Shown piece by piece: positions 1-7,745 of a DNA stretch of 38,301 bases. A program made the position numbers and the translations under genes. How positions within the stretch are numbered: position 1 is the first letter of the stretch; each line of letters opens with the position of its first letter. Source of the stretch: JAEUMD01 sp050250815 (GTDB lineage: Bacteria > Pseudomonadota > Alphaproteobacteria > Rhizobiales > Hyphomicrobiaceae); NCBI GenBank assembly GCA_050250815.1, contig JBFWNY010000035.1, positions 1 through 38,301 on the forward strand, written 5' to 3'. The notes below the pieces were generated by a model. The model was not told where the DNA came from, searched no databases, and saw only the letters and a list, made by a program, of their open reading frames with translations.

Positions 1-1
1 G

Positions 2-1480
2 CTGGAGCAGGATCGGCGGTTCGCCGATCCTGCTTGGCAGCGATGGCCCTTCAACGTCATTCACCAGATCTTCTTGCTGCAGCAGCAGTGGTGGCATAAT
101 GCCACCACTGGCGTGCGCGGCGTGTCCCGCCATCACGAGAGATTGGTCACTTTCGCCGGGCGGCAGTGGCTGGACATGTGGTCGCCTGCGAATTTCATCT
201 GGACCAACCCTGAGGTACTGCGCGCCATTACGGACAGCGGTGGCGCCAATCTGTGGCGCGGTGCAATGAACTTCCTCGACGATGCGCGGCGTCTTGCGCT
301 GAATGGTGCGCCAGCAGGGGTCGAAGGGTTCGAGGTTGGCAAGGACGTGGCGGTCACGCCAGGAAAGGTGGTGTACCGCAACCACCTGATCGAGTTGATT
401 CAATACACACCCACGACGCCCGATGTGCATGCCGAGCCGATCCTGATCGTGCCGTCCTGGATCATGAAGTACTACATCCTCGACCTGTCGCCGCACAACT
501 CGATGGTGAAGTATCTGGTCGGCCAAGGACATACGGTTTTCATTATTTCATGGAGGAACCCGACCGCAGCTGATCGTGACCTCAGCCTGGACGACTATCG
601 GCGATTGGGGGTCATGGACGCATTGGATGCGGTTACGGCCATTGTCCCCGAGCGTAAGGTGCAAGCGGTCGGCTATTGCCTGGGCGGTACCTTGTTGGCG
701 ATCGCTGCTGCTACGATGGCGCGCGATGGTGACGAACGTCTGCAAAGTTTGACGCTGCTGGCGTCTGAGACCGACTTTCGTGAATCTGGCGAGATCGCGC
801 TTTTCATCGACGAGAGCCAACTGGCGTGGCTCGAGGCCGGCATGTGGGACAAGGGCTATCTTGACGGCAGGCAGATGGCTGGCGCGTTCCAGATGCTCAA
901 TTCGCGTGACCTGATCTGGTCGCGACAGGTTCGCGAATACCTGTTGGGTGAGCGGCAAGTCTTCAACGATCTGATGGCCTGGAATGCCGACGTGACCCGC
1001 ATGCCGTATCGCATGCACAGCGAGTACCTGCGGCAACTGTATCTGTGCAATGATCTGGCAGAGGGACGCTATCAGGTCGGCGGGAGGCCGGTGGCGCTCG
1101 CCGACATCGACGTGCCCATGTTCATCGTCGGCACAGTGCGTGATCACGTCGCGCCTTGGCCCTCTGTGTACAAGATGCACCTGCTCAGTGATGCGGAGTT
1201 GACCTTCGTGCTCACCAGCGGTGGGCACAACGCCGGCGTGGTCAGCGAGCCGGGGCATCCCCGGCGCAGCTTCCAGATTGCCACCCGTGCCGCCGGCAAG
1301 CGCTACGTCGATCCGCAGATGTGGCGCGCCGAGACGCCTTTGCAGGAGGGTTCCTGGTGGTCGGCCTGGCAGCAGTGGTTGGCGCAACGCTCGGCCGGGC
1401 GCGTAGCGCCGCCTGCCATGGGCGGCAGCACGTACACACCACTTGGCGACGCGCCCGGGGCATACGTGGCAATGACGTGA
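2..1480 (+). CDS. phaC: Class I poly(3-hydroxyalkanoate) synthase, 5' end cut by window edge
   Basis: Polymerises (R)-3-hydroxyacyl-CoA into polyester at the surface of PHA granules. The frame is open from base 2 with no start codon, and the residues before the TTG at 74 (DRRFADPAWQRWPFN) are typical conserved PhaC sequence, so the gene begins outside the window. There are 492 visible residues. The lipase-like box GYCLGG carries the nucleophile Cys226 (codon 677-679, visible numbering). The catalytic Asp381 lies in VRDHVAPWPSVYK and the catalytic His409 in SGGHNAGVV. Their spacing fits class I synthases of about 580-590 residues, so roughly 90 N-terminal residues are missing. A phasin and an acetoacetyl-CoA reductase follow on the same strand, which confirms a PHA operon. 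Family assignment is very secure; substrate chain length is inferred to be short from the phaB neighbour. Confidence 0.96.
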   Translation: MEQDRRFADPAWQRWPFNVIHQIFLLQQQWWHNATTGVRGVSRHHERLVTFAGRQWLDMWSPANFIWTNPEVLRAITDSGGANLWRGAMNFLDDARRLALNGAPAGVEGFEVGKDVAVTPGKVVYRNHLIELIQYTPTTPDVHAEPILIVPSWIMKYYILDLSPHNSMVKYLVGQGHTVFIISWRNPTAADRDLSLDDYRRLGVMDALDAVTAIVPERKVQAVGYCLGGTLLAIAAATMARDGDERLQSLTLLASETDFRESGEIALFIDESQLAWLEAGMWDKGYLDGRQMAGAFQMLNSRDLIWSRQVREYLLGERQVFNDLMAWNADVTRMPYRMHSEYLRQLYLCNDLAEGRYQVGGRPVALADIDVPMFIVGTVRDHVAPWPSVYKMHLLSDAELTFVLTSGGHNAGVVSEPGHPRRSFQIATRAAGKRYVDPQMWRAETPLQEGSWWSAWQQWLAQRSAGRVAPPAMGGSTYTPLGDAPGAYVAMT

Positions 1481-1589
1481 CATGACCACCAGCGGCGGAG
1501 ACAGAACTGCCGCGGTTTGATCGGGCCACCTCGCAAGGAAAGGCCCACACCTGCCCCCATGGGGCACAACGTGACCGTGGAGCACTGCA

Positions 1590-2033
1590 ATGAACAACGA
1601 ACTGCCCATCCAACTCTACAAGGCCAATGCCGAGCTACAGCTACAGATCACCCGTTTGCTGCAAGAGAGCGGACATCGCTGGCTAGAAGCCATGCAACAG
1701 CTCAGCGCTGGTAGCGTAGAGGAGACCACCGCGCGCATCCAGAGTCTCCAGCAGGCGGCAGACTGGCAGACGCTCGCGACCCTGCCGTCCGAGGTGTTCC
1801 GGCGGCTGTATCAGGGCCGCGTTGGCGATGCCCAAGCACTTGCTGAAACCGCGGCCAAGAGCCAGTCCGCCTTTGTCGATGGCCTGCGCCAGGCGCTCAC
1901 GATCTGGCAGGCGTCTGTCTCCGAGACAGTCGGTGCTAGTGGAGACGCTGCTTCCTTTGCGCATCTTTTTCAGCCATGGACACAGCCTTGGTCTGCACCA
2001 GCCGCCACGCCCCAGCGCAAGGCCGAAAAGTGA
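1590..2033 (+). CDS. phaP: Phasin family granule-associated protein
   Basis: A 147-residue protein that probably coats PHA granules and stabilises their surface. It is almost entirely helical and amphipathic, with Gln/Ala-rich stretches (for example LQLQITRLLQESGHRW and ARIQSLQQAADWQ) and a Pro/Ala-rich tail ending in a basic cluster, as in Phasin_2-type proteins. It has no signal peptide or membrane segment. The ATG at 1590 is preceded by a GTGGAG Shine-Dalgarno-like stretch at 1577-1582. It lies 109 bases after phaC and 10 bases before phaB. The call rests on composition, length and context, because phasins have few invariant motifs. It could instead be a generic helical granule regulator. 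Confidence 0.85.
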   Translation: MNNELPIQLYKANAELQLQITRLLQESGHRWLEAMQQLSAGSVEETTARIQSLQQAADWQTLATLPSEVFRRLYQGRVGDAQALAETAAKSQSAFVDGLRQALTIWQASVSETVGASGDAASFAHLFQPWTQPWSAPAATPQRKAEK

Positions 2034-2043
2034 GGAGGTCGCT

Positions 2044-2790
2044 ATGAGTACCTCTCAGCGAACGGCCCTGGTGACCGGAGGCAACCGGGGATTGGGCGCC
2101 GCTATCGCCCGTGCTCTGCACGATGCCGGCCACCGCGTGATCGTCACGCATACGCCGGGCAACACCACGATTGACCAGTGGCAGCAAGCGCAAGCAGCAC
2201 AGAATTACACATTCGCCGCCTATGGGGTGGATGTGTCCGAATACGAATCGACGCAGGAACTGGCGCGGCGCATCCACGCCGATGGTCATCGGGTCGACAT
2301 TCTGGTGAACAACGCCGGCATCACCCGCGATGCCTCGCTGCGCAAGCTCGACAAGGCCGGCTGGGATGCCGTGCTGCGCACTAATCTAGACTCCCTGTTC
2401 AATGTCACCAAGCTGTTCATTGACTCGATGGTGGAACGAGGTTGGGGACGCATCGTGAACATTTCTTCGATCAATGGCAGCAAGGGCCAGTTTGGCCAGA
2501 CCAATTACTCGGCGGCCAAAGCGGGCGCGCATGGATTCACCAAGGCGCTGGCGCAAGAGGTGGCGCGCAAGGGCGTGACGGTCAACACCGTCTCGCCTGG
2601 CTACCTGGTCACCGAGATGGTGATGGCTGTGCACGAGGACGTGCGCCAGAAGATCATCGATGCGATTCCAGTTGGCCGCCTTGGTCAGCCGGATGAGATC
2701 GCGGCGCTGGTGGCATTTATCGCGAGTGATGCCGCTGCCTTCATGACCGGCAGCAACGTCGCCATGAACGGCGGTCAGCATATGTACTAA
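2044..2790 (+). CDS. phaB: Acetoacetyl-CoA reductase (SDR family)
   Basis: Reduces acetoacetyl-CoA to (R)-3-hydroxybutyryl-CoA, the monomer for the PHA synthase, normally with NADPH. The 248-residue protein is a classical short-chain dehydrogenase: nucleotide-binding TGGNRGLG near the N terminus, NNAG in the central sheet, catalytic Ser142 (NISSING), Tyr155 and Lys159 in YSAAK, then SPGY and a C terminus ending MNGGQHMY, typical of PhaB. The ATG at 2044 is chosen over upstream in-frame starts because a GAGGAGG-like ribosome site lies 6-12 bases before it and the Rossmann fold begins at once. The sequence also resembles FabG, but the PHA context and the PhaB-like C terminus favour PhaB. No second-step thiolase (phaA) is visible. 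Confidence 0.92.
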   Translation: MSTSQRTALVTGGNRGLGAAIARALHDAGHRVIVTHTPGNTTIDQWQQAQAAQNYTFAAYGVDVSEYESTQELARRIHADGHRVDILVNNAGITRDASLRKLDKAGWDAVLRTNLDSLFNVTKLFIDSMVERGWGRIVNISSINGSKGQFGQTNYSAAKAGAHGFTKALAQEVARKGVTVNTVSPGYLVTEMVMAVHEDVRQKIIDAIPVGRLGQPDEIAALVAFIASDAAAFMTGSNVAMNGGQHMY

Positions 2791-2839
2791 TGCGCGGGGG
2801 AGTAACGCTTTAACCGTAGAGCTGGCGCACCGGGAGCCT

Positions 2840-4267
2840 ATGTTCATCAACGCTGAGGTAGACTTGGATCAATCTCTACTTAGGAATCGCACCTTCGACG
2901 ACCTCGCGATCGGCGAGAGCGCTTCCCTCGTGCGTGTTGTTGGCCCCGACGACATCGATCTTTTCGCCACCGTGTCCGGCGACCTAAATCCCGTTCATCT
3001 CGATCCCGTCTTCGCGTCGACCGATTTCTTCGGACATGTCGTCGCACACGGCATGTGGACTGGCGCGCTGGTCTCGGCCGTACTCGGCACGAAACTGCCA
3101 GGCCCCGGCACGATTTATCTCGAGCAAGACCTGCACTTCCGCAAACCGGTCTCCCCCGGCGACACGATCACCATCACCGTCACCGTCCGGGAGAAGCGGC
3201 CGGAAAAGCGCATCGTCGTACTCGATACCCGCGGCGCAAACCAGCACGGCGAGGAGGTGTTGAACGGCTCGGCGACCGTGATCGCTCCTGACCGCGCCAT
3301 CGAATGGCCGCGCACGCAGCTTCCCGACGTTGCACTGGTACGGCGTGACCGATACGAGCATTTCGTCAACGAGGCTCGCACCCTGCCGGTGCTCAAGGCA
3401 GCGATTGTCCATCCTTGCTCGCCTGATGCCATACTTGCCGCGGTGGAGCTCCGCAACGAGGGTCTGCTCGAGCCGCTTCTCGTCGGGCCCGAGACCAAAA
3501 TCAGAGCCGCTGCTGAGGAGGCCGGCGTCTCGCTTGATGGAATCCCGATCGAAGCCGTCGAGCACAGCCATGCGGCGGCCGCACGCGCCGTCGAGCTTGC
3601 CGCCGGCGGTCGCGTCGCCACGCTCATGAAGGGGAGTCTGCACACCGACGAACTGCTCGGAGCGGTTGTCGCCGAGAATTCCGGGCTGCGGACAGATCGT
3701 CGCGTCAGCCATGTCTATGCGATGAGCGTGCCCGCCTACTCGAAGCCGCTTGTCGTCACCGATGCGGCGATCAACATTCAGCCGACTCTCGATCACAAGC
3801 GCGACATCTGCCAGAATGCAGTCGACCTTCTGCACACGCTCGGCGTCGTCGAACCGCTCGTTGCCGTCCTTACTGCCGTCGAGACCGTCAATCCCCGTAT
3901 GCCATCGACGCTCGACGCCGCCGCGCTCACTGTCATGGCGGCTCGTGGCCAGATCACGGGCGCACGTGTCGACGGGCCGCTCGCCTTCGACAACGCCATC
4001 AACTCCGACGCAGCGCGAACCAAGGGCATAATCTCGCCTGTCGCCGGTCAGGCGGATATTCTGCTCGTACCGGATCTTGAGGCCGGAAACATGCTGGCGA
4101 AACAACTGATCTATTTCGGCGGCGCGGACGCAGCCGGGCTCGTGCTCGGCGCCCGCGCGCCGATCATCCTGACGAGCCGGGCCGATTCCCTGCGCACCCG
4201 CATCGCCTCTGCTGCGCTCGCCAAGCTCGTCGCATTCCGCTGGTCGCGGGGAGCCAAACCCGCATGA
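2840..4267 (+). CDS. Bifunctional MaoC-type enoyl-CoA hydratase / phosphate acetyl(butyryl)transferase
   Basis: A 475-residue fusion. Residues about 15-150 form a MaoC hotdog domain with the R-hydratase motif SGDLNPVHLDP, giving catalytic Asp48 and His53; such domains hydrate enoyl-CoA to (R)-3-hydroxyacyl-CoA. Residues about 175-470 form a Pta/Ptb-type phosphotransacylase (LMKGSLHTDELL, VTDAAINIQP, ending in FGGADAAGLVLGARAPIILTSRADS), which swaps CoA for phosphate. The ATG at 2840 follows a GGGAG ribosome site. The stop overlaps the acetate kinase start in an ATGA, so the acyl-phosphate can pass to the kinase. Known relatives are annotated as bifunctional enoyl-CoA hydratase/phosphate acetyltransferase. 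Feeding of the hydratase product to PhaC is inferred from context. Acyl preference (acetyl or butyryl) cannot be read from sequence. Confidence 0.92.
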   Translation: MFINAEVDLDQSLLRNRTFDDLAIGESASLVRVVGPDDIDLFATVSGDLNPVHLDPVFASTDFFGHVVAHGMWTGALVSAVLGTKLPGPGTIYLEQDLHFRKPVSPGDTITITVTVREKRPEKRIVVLDTRGANQHGEEVLNGSATVIAPDRAIEWPRTQLPDVALVRRDRYEHFVNEARTLPVLKAAIVHPCSPDAILAAVELRNEGLLEPLLVGPETKIRAAAEEAGVSLDGIPIEAVEHSHAAAARAVELAAGGRVATLMKGSLHTDELLGAVVAENSGLRTDRRVSHVYAMSVPAYSKPLVVTDAAINIQPTLDHKRDICQNAVDLLHTLGVVEPLVAVLTAVETVNPRMPSTLDAAALTVMAARGQITGARVDGPLAFDNAINSDAARTKGIISPVAGQADILLVPDLEAGNMLAKQLIYFGGADAAGLVLGARAPIILTSRADSLRTRIASAALAKLVAFRWSRGAKPA

Positions 4268-5466
4268 GCCAGCGCATGCTTGTCACGTTCAATGCGGGAT
4301 CGTCCACGGTGAAGCTCGGGCTGTTCGCCCTCGAAGGGGATGAAGCGCGGCGCATCGGGAAGGGGATGATCGACTTCCACAAGCCGCCCCTTCGGTTCCA
4401 TCTTCTCGAAGGTCCGGACACGTTCGATGTGGCGCTTGAGTCCGACCCTGCCACCGAACTGCATGAAGTGCTCGGCGAGGCCTTCCGCCGGCTGTCCTGG
4501 CACTACGATATGGATCAACTCGCCGCTGCCGGCCATCGCATCGTCCACGGCGGCGACAGCTTCGCCGGGCCAATCCTGCTTGACGACGCCGCACTCGAAA
4601 CCTTGCAGGCTCTGACGTCGCTCGCGCCGCTGCATCAGCCGCAGGGGTTGCGGCTCGTTCGCGCGATCAACCGCTTGCGACCCGGGCTGCCGCAAACTGC
4701 CTCTTTCGACACGGCTTTCCATCGCACCCAGCCGGACCTCGTCCGTCGCTTCGCGATCCCGAGCGCCCTGCATGACGAGGGCGTGAAACGCTACGGTTTC
4801 CATGGACTTTCCTACAAATTTATCGCTAGCGAAATTGCGAAAAGCGAGCCCGAACTCGCCGGCGCGCGCGTCGTGGTCGCCCATCTTGGCAGTGGCGCTA
4901 GCTTGTGCGGATTGGCGGGCGGTCGCAGCTGCGACACTAGTATGGGCTTCTCCGCCCTGGATGGGGTTCCGATGGCGACCCGCTGCGGCGCGCTGGATCC
5001 TGGCGCCGTCCTGCATTTCATTATGCAGAAAGGCATGAGCCCGGTCGATGTCGAGGATCTGCTCTATCGTCGCTCCGGGCTCCTCGGCATCTCCGGGATC
5101 AGCGCCGACAGTCGCGAATTGATCGAAAGCGCTGCTCCTGAAGCCGCCGAGGCGCTTGAACTCTTCTGCTTTCGCATCGCCGGCGAAATCGCCCGGCTCG
5201 CGGCCACGCTCGGCGGGCTCGACGCTGTCGTCTTCACGGCGGGCGTGGGCGAAAATCAGCCGCCGGTGCGCGCCGCGGTCGCGCGTCGTCTCAACTGGCT
5301 CGGGCTCAAGCTGGAGGATGCCGCAAACGTCGTCAATGCCCGGTCGATTGGCGCCGCTGGCGCGCGCGTCAAAATACTGGTCATCGCGACGGACGAAGAG
5401 AGCGTCATCGCCGACGAGGCGCTATCGGTTCTGCAACCTGACAGCCTCGCTGCGAGACGCTCGTGA
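4264..5466 (+). CDS. ackA: Acetate/propionate family kinase
   Basis: Converts acetyl-phosphate plus ADP to acetate plus ATP, or the reverse, in the cytoplasm. The 400-residue length is normal for the family. Visible signatures are FNAGSSTVKLGLF at the N terminus (phosphate loop of the ASKHA fold), GHRIVHGG with the substrate Arg, DTAFHRT with the catalytic Asp, RYGFHGLSY, VVAHLGSGASLCGL, and FTAGVGENQPPVR near the C terminus. The ATG overlaps the stop of the fused hydratase-phosphotransacylase by four bases, which indicates translational coupling. The pair forms a phosphotransacylase-kinase module for overflow or low-oxygen ATP production. Butyrate kinase activity cannot be excluded, but the motifs follow AckA. 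Confidence 0.94.
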   Translation: MSQRMLVTFNAGSSTVKLGLFALEGDEARRIGKGMIDFHKPPLRFHLLEGPDTFDVALESDPATELHEVLGEAFRRLSWHYDMDQLAAAGHRIVHGGDSFAGPILLDDAALETLQALTSLAPLHQPQGLRLVRAINRLRPGLPQTASFDTAFHRTQPDLVRRFAIPSALHDEGVKRYGFHGLSYKFIASEIAKSEPELAGARVVVAHLGSGASLCGLAGGRSCDTSMGFSALDGVPMATRCGALDPGAVLHFIMQKGMSPVDVEDLLYRRSGLLGISGISADSRELIESAAPEAAEALELFCFRIAGEIARLAATLGGLDAVVFTAGVGENQPPVRAAVARRLNWLGLKLEDAANVVNARSIGAAGARVKILVIATDEESVIADEALSVLQPDSLAARRS

Positions 5467-5706
5467 TCTTTCCTGTCGTTGATCTCTCAGGCAAACACGG
5501 GCTTGTCGGCGGCGTCGCCAATGCGCAGAGCATCGCCGCCGGCTGCGCTCATGCCTTTCGGCGGCGGGGGCGGAACTTGCAATCACCTATCGCAATGACA
5601 AGGCGCTGCCTCATGTGGAGCGGTCGCGCGCGCAACGGACGCGACGACCTTCGCGCCCTGCGACGTGCGCAGTCCTGGACACCAACTTGATGCTCCGGGC
5701 AATTAG
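5463..5706 (+). pseudogene. fabI: Decayed enoyl-ACP reductase (fabI) 5' remnant
   Basis: Three consecutive pieces of one FabI N terminus are found in three different frames. The first starts at a GTG overlapping the ackA stop and reads VVDLSGKHGLVGGVANAQSI (FabI VDLSGK...GIAN-SIA). After a G-rich run near 5565-5572 the match continues in another frame as ELAITYRNDKALPHVE (FabI AELAITY-NDKA-PHVE). A third frame then gives FAPCDVRSPGHQLDAPGN before TAG at 5704-5706 (FabI LPCDV-PGQ). Only about 80 codons remain of roughly 260; the rest, with the Tyr-Lys active site, is absent. A fabI downstream of pta-ackA is a recurrent arrangement, so this is a dead member of the operon. Sequencing error could explain one shift but not the missing C terminus. 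Confidence 0.82.
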
Positions 5707-5714
5707 GAGTGGGA

Positions 5715-6905
5715 ATGAGCAATATTTTCCGTGCGCTCGGCCGTCTATCGTTCGTCGTCATCGCCATGACGATTCTTGCCGCCTGCAGTTCTCTTCCGCG
5801 GACACCGTACACCGCCAATGACGCGCTATCCTCGCGTGTGCTCGACCTCAACGATCTGCGGAGATATGCGGACGAGCCAGTATCGACGTTCTCCAATGAA
5901 GCGCGCGTGCCCCTTCGTGCTGGCTCGCATAGCTATCTTGCGCTATCCGGAGGCGGTGCCGACGGTGCCTACGGTGCCGGCGTTTTGAGCGGCTGGGCCG
6001 CAGCCGGCACTCGCCCGCAGTTTTCAGTTGTTTCGGGGGTGAGTACCGGCGCATTGATTGCGCCGTTTGCATTTCTTGGGTCTACCTACGATGCCACGCT
6101 GAAAGAAATATACACCAGCGGCATAGCGGAGAGTCTTCTCGGATCGCCAAGTATTACGAATGCCCTTTTCAGATCGGGCGTGTTTGGAAATACGCGTCTG
6201 CGCGAGCTCGTCGCTCATTATGTTGACCAGCGTATGCTCGCAGCAATTTCTGCCGAGCACGCTAGGGGCAGAAGGCTTTTCATTGTAACCACCAATCTCG
6301 ATACGCAACGCACGGTGATCTGGGACATGGGGCGAATTGCTTCGATTGGATCAACTCAGGCTTTGAACCTGTTTCGGGACGTCGTTGCCGCATCGGCAAG
6401 CATCCCGGTGGTATTCCCACCTATCCTAATCGACGTTGAGGCAAATGGGCGTCGTTTTGAGGAGATGCATGCGGATGGGGCCGTGATGGCGCCCGTCCTG
6501 ACGCTACCGGATGCGTTCCTTTTACGGAATGGAAACTTCAACCGAGATCTGCATATAGACATCTATATCTTGATCAACAACAAGGTTGACCCAGATTTTC
6601 AAGTGGTGCGGAACAACACCGCGGATATCGCTGCGCGGAGTTCTGCCTCGCTCACAAAGAGGCAAACTCGGTCTATTCTATACGACACCTTTGACTTCGC
6701 CCGGCACAACAAGCTTGGATTCAACCTGACCTACATCGACGGGAATGTTCCGTCACCTGCCTCGCCTGACTTTGATACAGGCTATATGCGGTCTCTTTAT
6801 GAGTACGGTTATGAAAAGGCGAAAACCGGTCCGTTCTGGGAGAAAGCGCCACCATCGAATGATCGTCCTCTGAATGGCGGCCGCGAACAAAGGGTAGGAA
6901 TGTAG
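5715..6905 (+). CDS. Patatin-like phospholipase family lipoprotein
   Basis: A predicted membrane-anchored lipolytic acyl hydrolase of 396 residues. The N terminus is a lipoprotein signal (a hydrophobic stretch, then ILAACSS with the lipidated Cys24). The patatin domain shows the oxyanion-hole glycines SGGGADGAYGAG (79-89), the nucleophile elbow GVSTG with Ser110, and the catalytic Asp254 in HADGAVMAP, so the Ser-Asp dyad is intact. The ATG at 5715 is preferred over the GTG at 5709 because TAGGAG at 5704-5709 gives a well-spaced ribosome site. The gene begins immediately after the fabI remnant. Its codons look more AT-rich than those of the genes on either side (many ATT, AAT, TTT between 6050 and 6800), hinting at a separate origin. 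Substrate is unknown. Confidence 0.9.
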   Translation: MSNIFRALGRLSFVVIAMTILAACSSLPRTPYTANDALSSRVLDLNDLRRYADEPVSTFSNEARVPLRAGSHSYLALSGGGADGAYGAGVLSGWAAAGTRPQFSVVSGVSTGALIAPFAFLGSTYDATLKEIYTSGIAESLLGSPSITNALFRSGVFGNTRLRELVAHYVDQRMLAAISAEHARGRRLFIVTTNLDTQRTVIWDMGRIASIGSTQALNLFRDVVAASASIPVVFPPILIDVEANGRRFEEMHADGAVMAPVLTLPDAFLLRNGNFNRDLHIDIYILINNKVDPDFQVVRNNTADIAARSSASLTKRQTRSILYDTFDFARHNKLGFNLTYIDGNVPSPASPDFDTGYMRSLYEYGYEKAKTGPFWEKAPPSNDRPLNGGREQRVGM

Positions 6906-6973
6906 CGAGCCGGAGACCGTCGACAAAGCTGTTTGGTGTGAACTCGGGCTGGCTAAGACATCAAACACGCAAA

Positions 6974-7732
6974 TCAGCTTTGCTCGGCTCGCATGCACTC
7001 GCGATGTCGGGCTAACCGTCGACGATGGCCATCTGTTAGCGGAATGGGGGAACGCCAGCGCAGTTCGGCACGCGCTTGCTCGCTGAGGCTGGCCGAGAAC
7101 TCGGGCCTGCCCTGGTCGTCAAATGTGACGAGCGCACGGTCGAAGGCAGCATCCCACAGCGCCGACAGCAGCAGGCCGTTATGAACGTCGAGCCGCTCGG
7201 CGTCGCTTTCGCACTCGCTCCACGGCACGATGTGCGAGGCTCGCAGCAGCGCCGGGTCGGAGATCCCCGTCAGGGGGCAACGCCCCTGCCAGTAATCCAG
7301 CAGGCGCTCGCGGAAGATGTCCTGCCCGATGCGCTGGACGACGAGCCTCTCGGCCTCGGTGGTTCGGGGCAGGCCCGCCACCCGGCGCTCAAACTCCTGA
7401 AGCGGCGCATCGGGCAGGCTGACACCCAGCTCGTAGGTCCGATGCAGCGCCGTGTAGAGCGCGCCGAGCGTGTCGAAGGCAAACCGCGCGTGGCCGGGAC
7501 CGGAAACAGTGGCCACGGGCAGGCTCAGTTCCTGGATGACGCCGGGATGATCGAGCGCAAGAAACCATGGCCCCTGAGGTCCGCTTGCAGCGAGATGAAT
7601 TGTCCCGTGCGCCGTGGTCGAGCCGAAGGCCGCCCAGCCGGCCTCTTCCCCCAGGATGCGGCGGAAGCCGTTCTGCGATGCGGCCTTCTGGCATTCCTCG
7701 CGGACGACAAAGGACTGGGGCGATTCGAGCAC
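6974..7732 (-). CDS. HNH endonuclease, last gene of the defence operon
   Basis: A 252-residue protein with a C-terminal HNH_2-type nuclease domain: CPLTGISDPALLRASHIVPW (His167), then DVHNGLLLSALWDAAFD with Asn185, the usual layout of this restriction-type family. Residues 1-150 form an uncharacterised N-terminal region that may sense or bind a partner. The start is a GTG at 7732, with a GAGGGA ribosome site nine bases upstream and 13 bases after the ATPase stop. It converges with the patatin gene. As the only clear nuclease in the operon it is the likely effector cutting foreign DNA. An ATPase followed by an HNH protein also describes Septu (PtuA-PtuB); whether this pair is homologous to it cannot be settled by eye. 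Confidence 0.9.
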   Translation of the reverse strand: MLESPQSFVVREECQKAASQNGFRRILGEEAGWAAFGSTTAHGTIHLAASGPQGPWFLALDHPGVIQELSLPVATVSGPGHARFAFDTLGALYTALHRTYELGVSLPDAPLQEFERRVAGLPRTTEAERLVVQRIGQDIFRERLLDYWQGRCPLTGISDPALLRASHIVPWSECESDAERLDVHNGLLLSALWDAAFDRALVTFDDQGRPEFSASLSEQARAELRWRSPIPLTDGHRRRLARHRECMRAEQS

Positions 7733-7745
7733 TGTCAGTCCCTCG

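Noticed and set aside
548..1609. Minus-strand open frame of 353 codons over phaC
   Set aside because: It is antisense to a gene with intact catalytic motifs, has no recognisable domain and is rich in Arg/Pro/His, typical of GC-rich shadows.
2984..4105. Minus-strand open frame of 373 codons over the hydratase-phosphotransacylase gene
   Set aside because: Antisense shadow; no domain or ribosome site, and the plus strand has a clear two-domain enzyme.
6926..6982. CAAAGCTG and CAGCTTTG inverted repeat between the patatin and HNH genes
   Set aside because: Eight-base arms with a loop of about 41 bases and no T-run; probably chance, not a bidirectional terminator.
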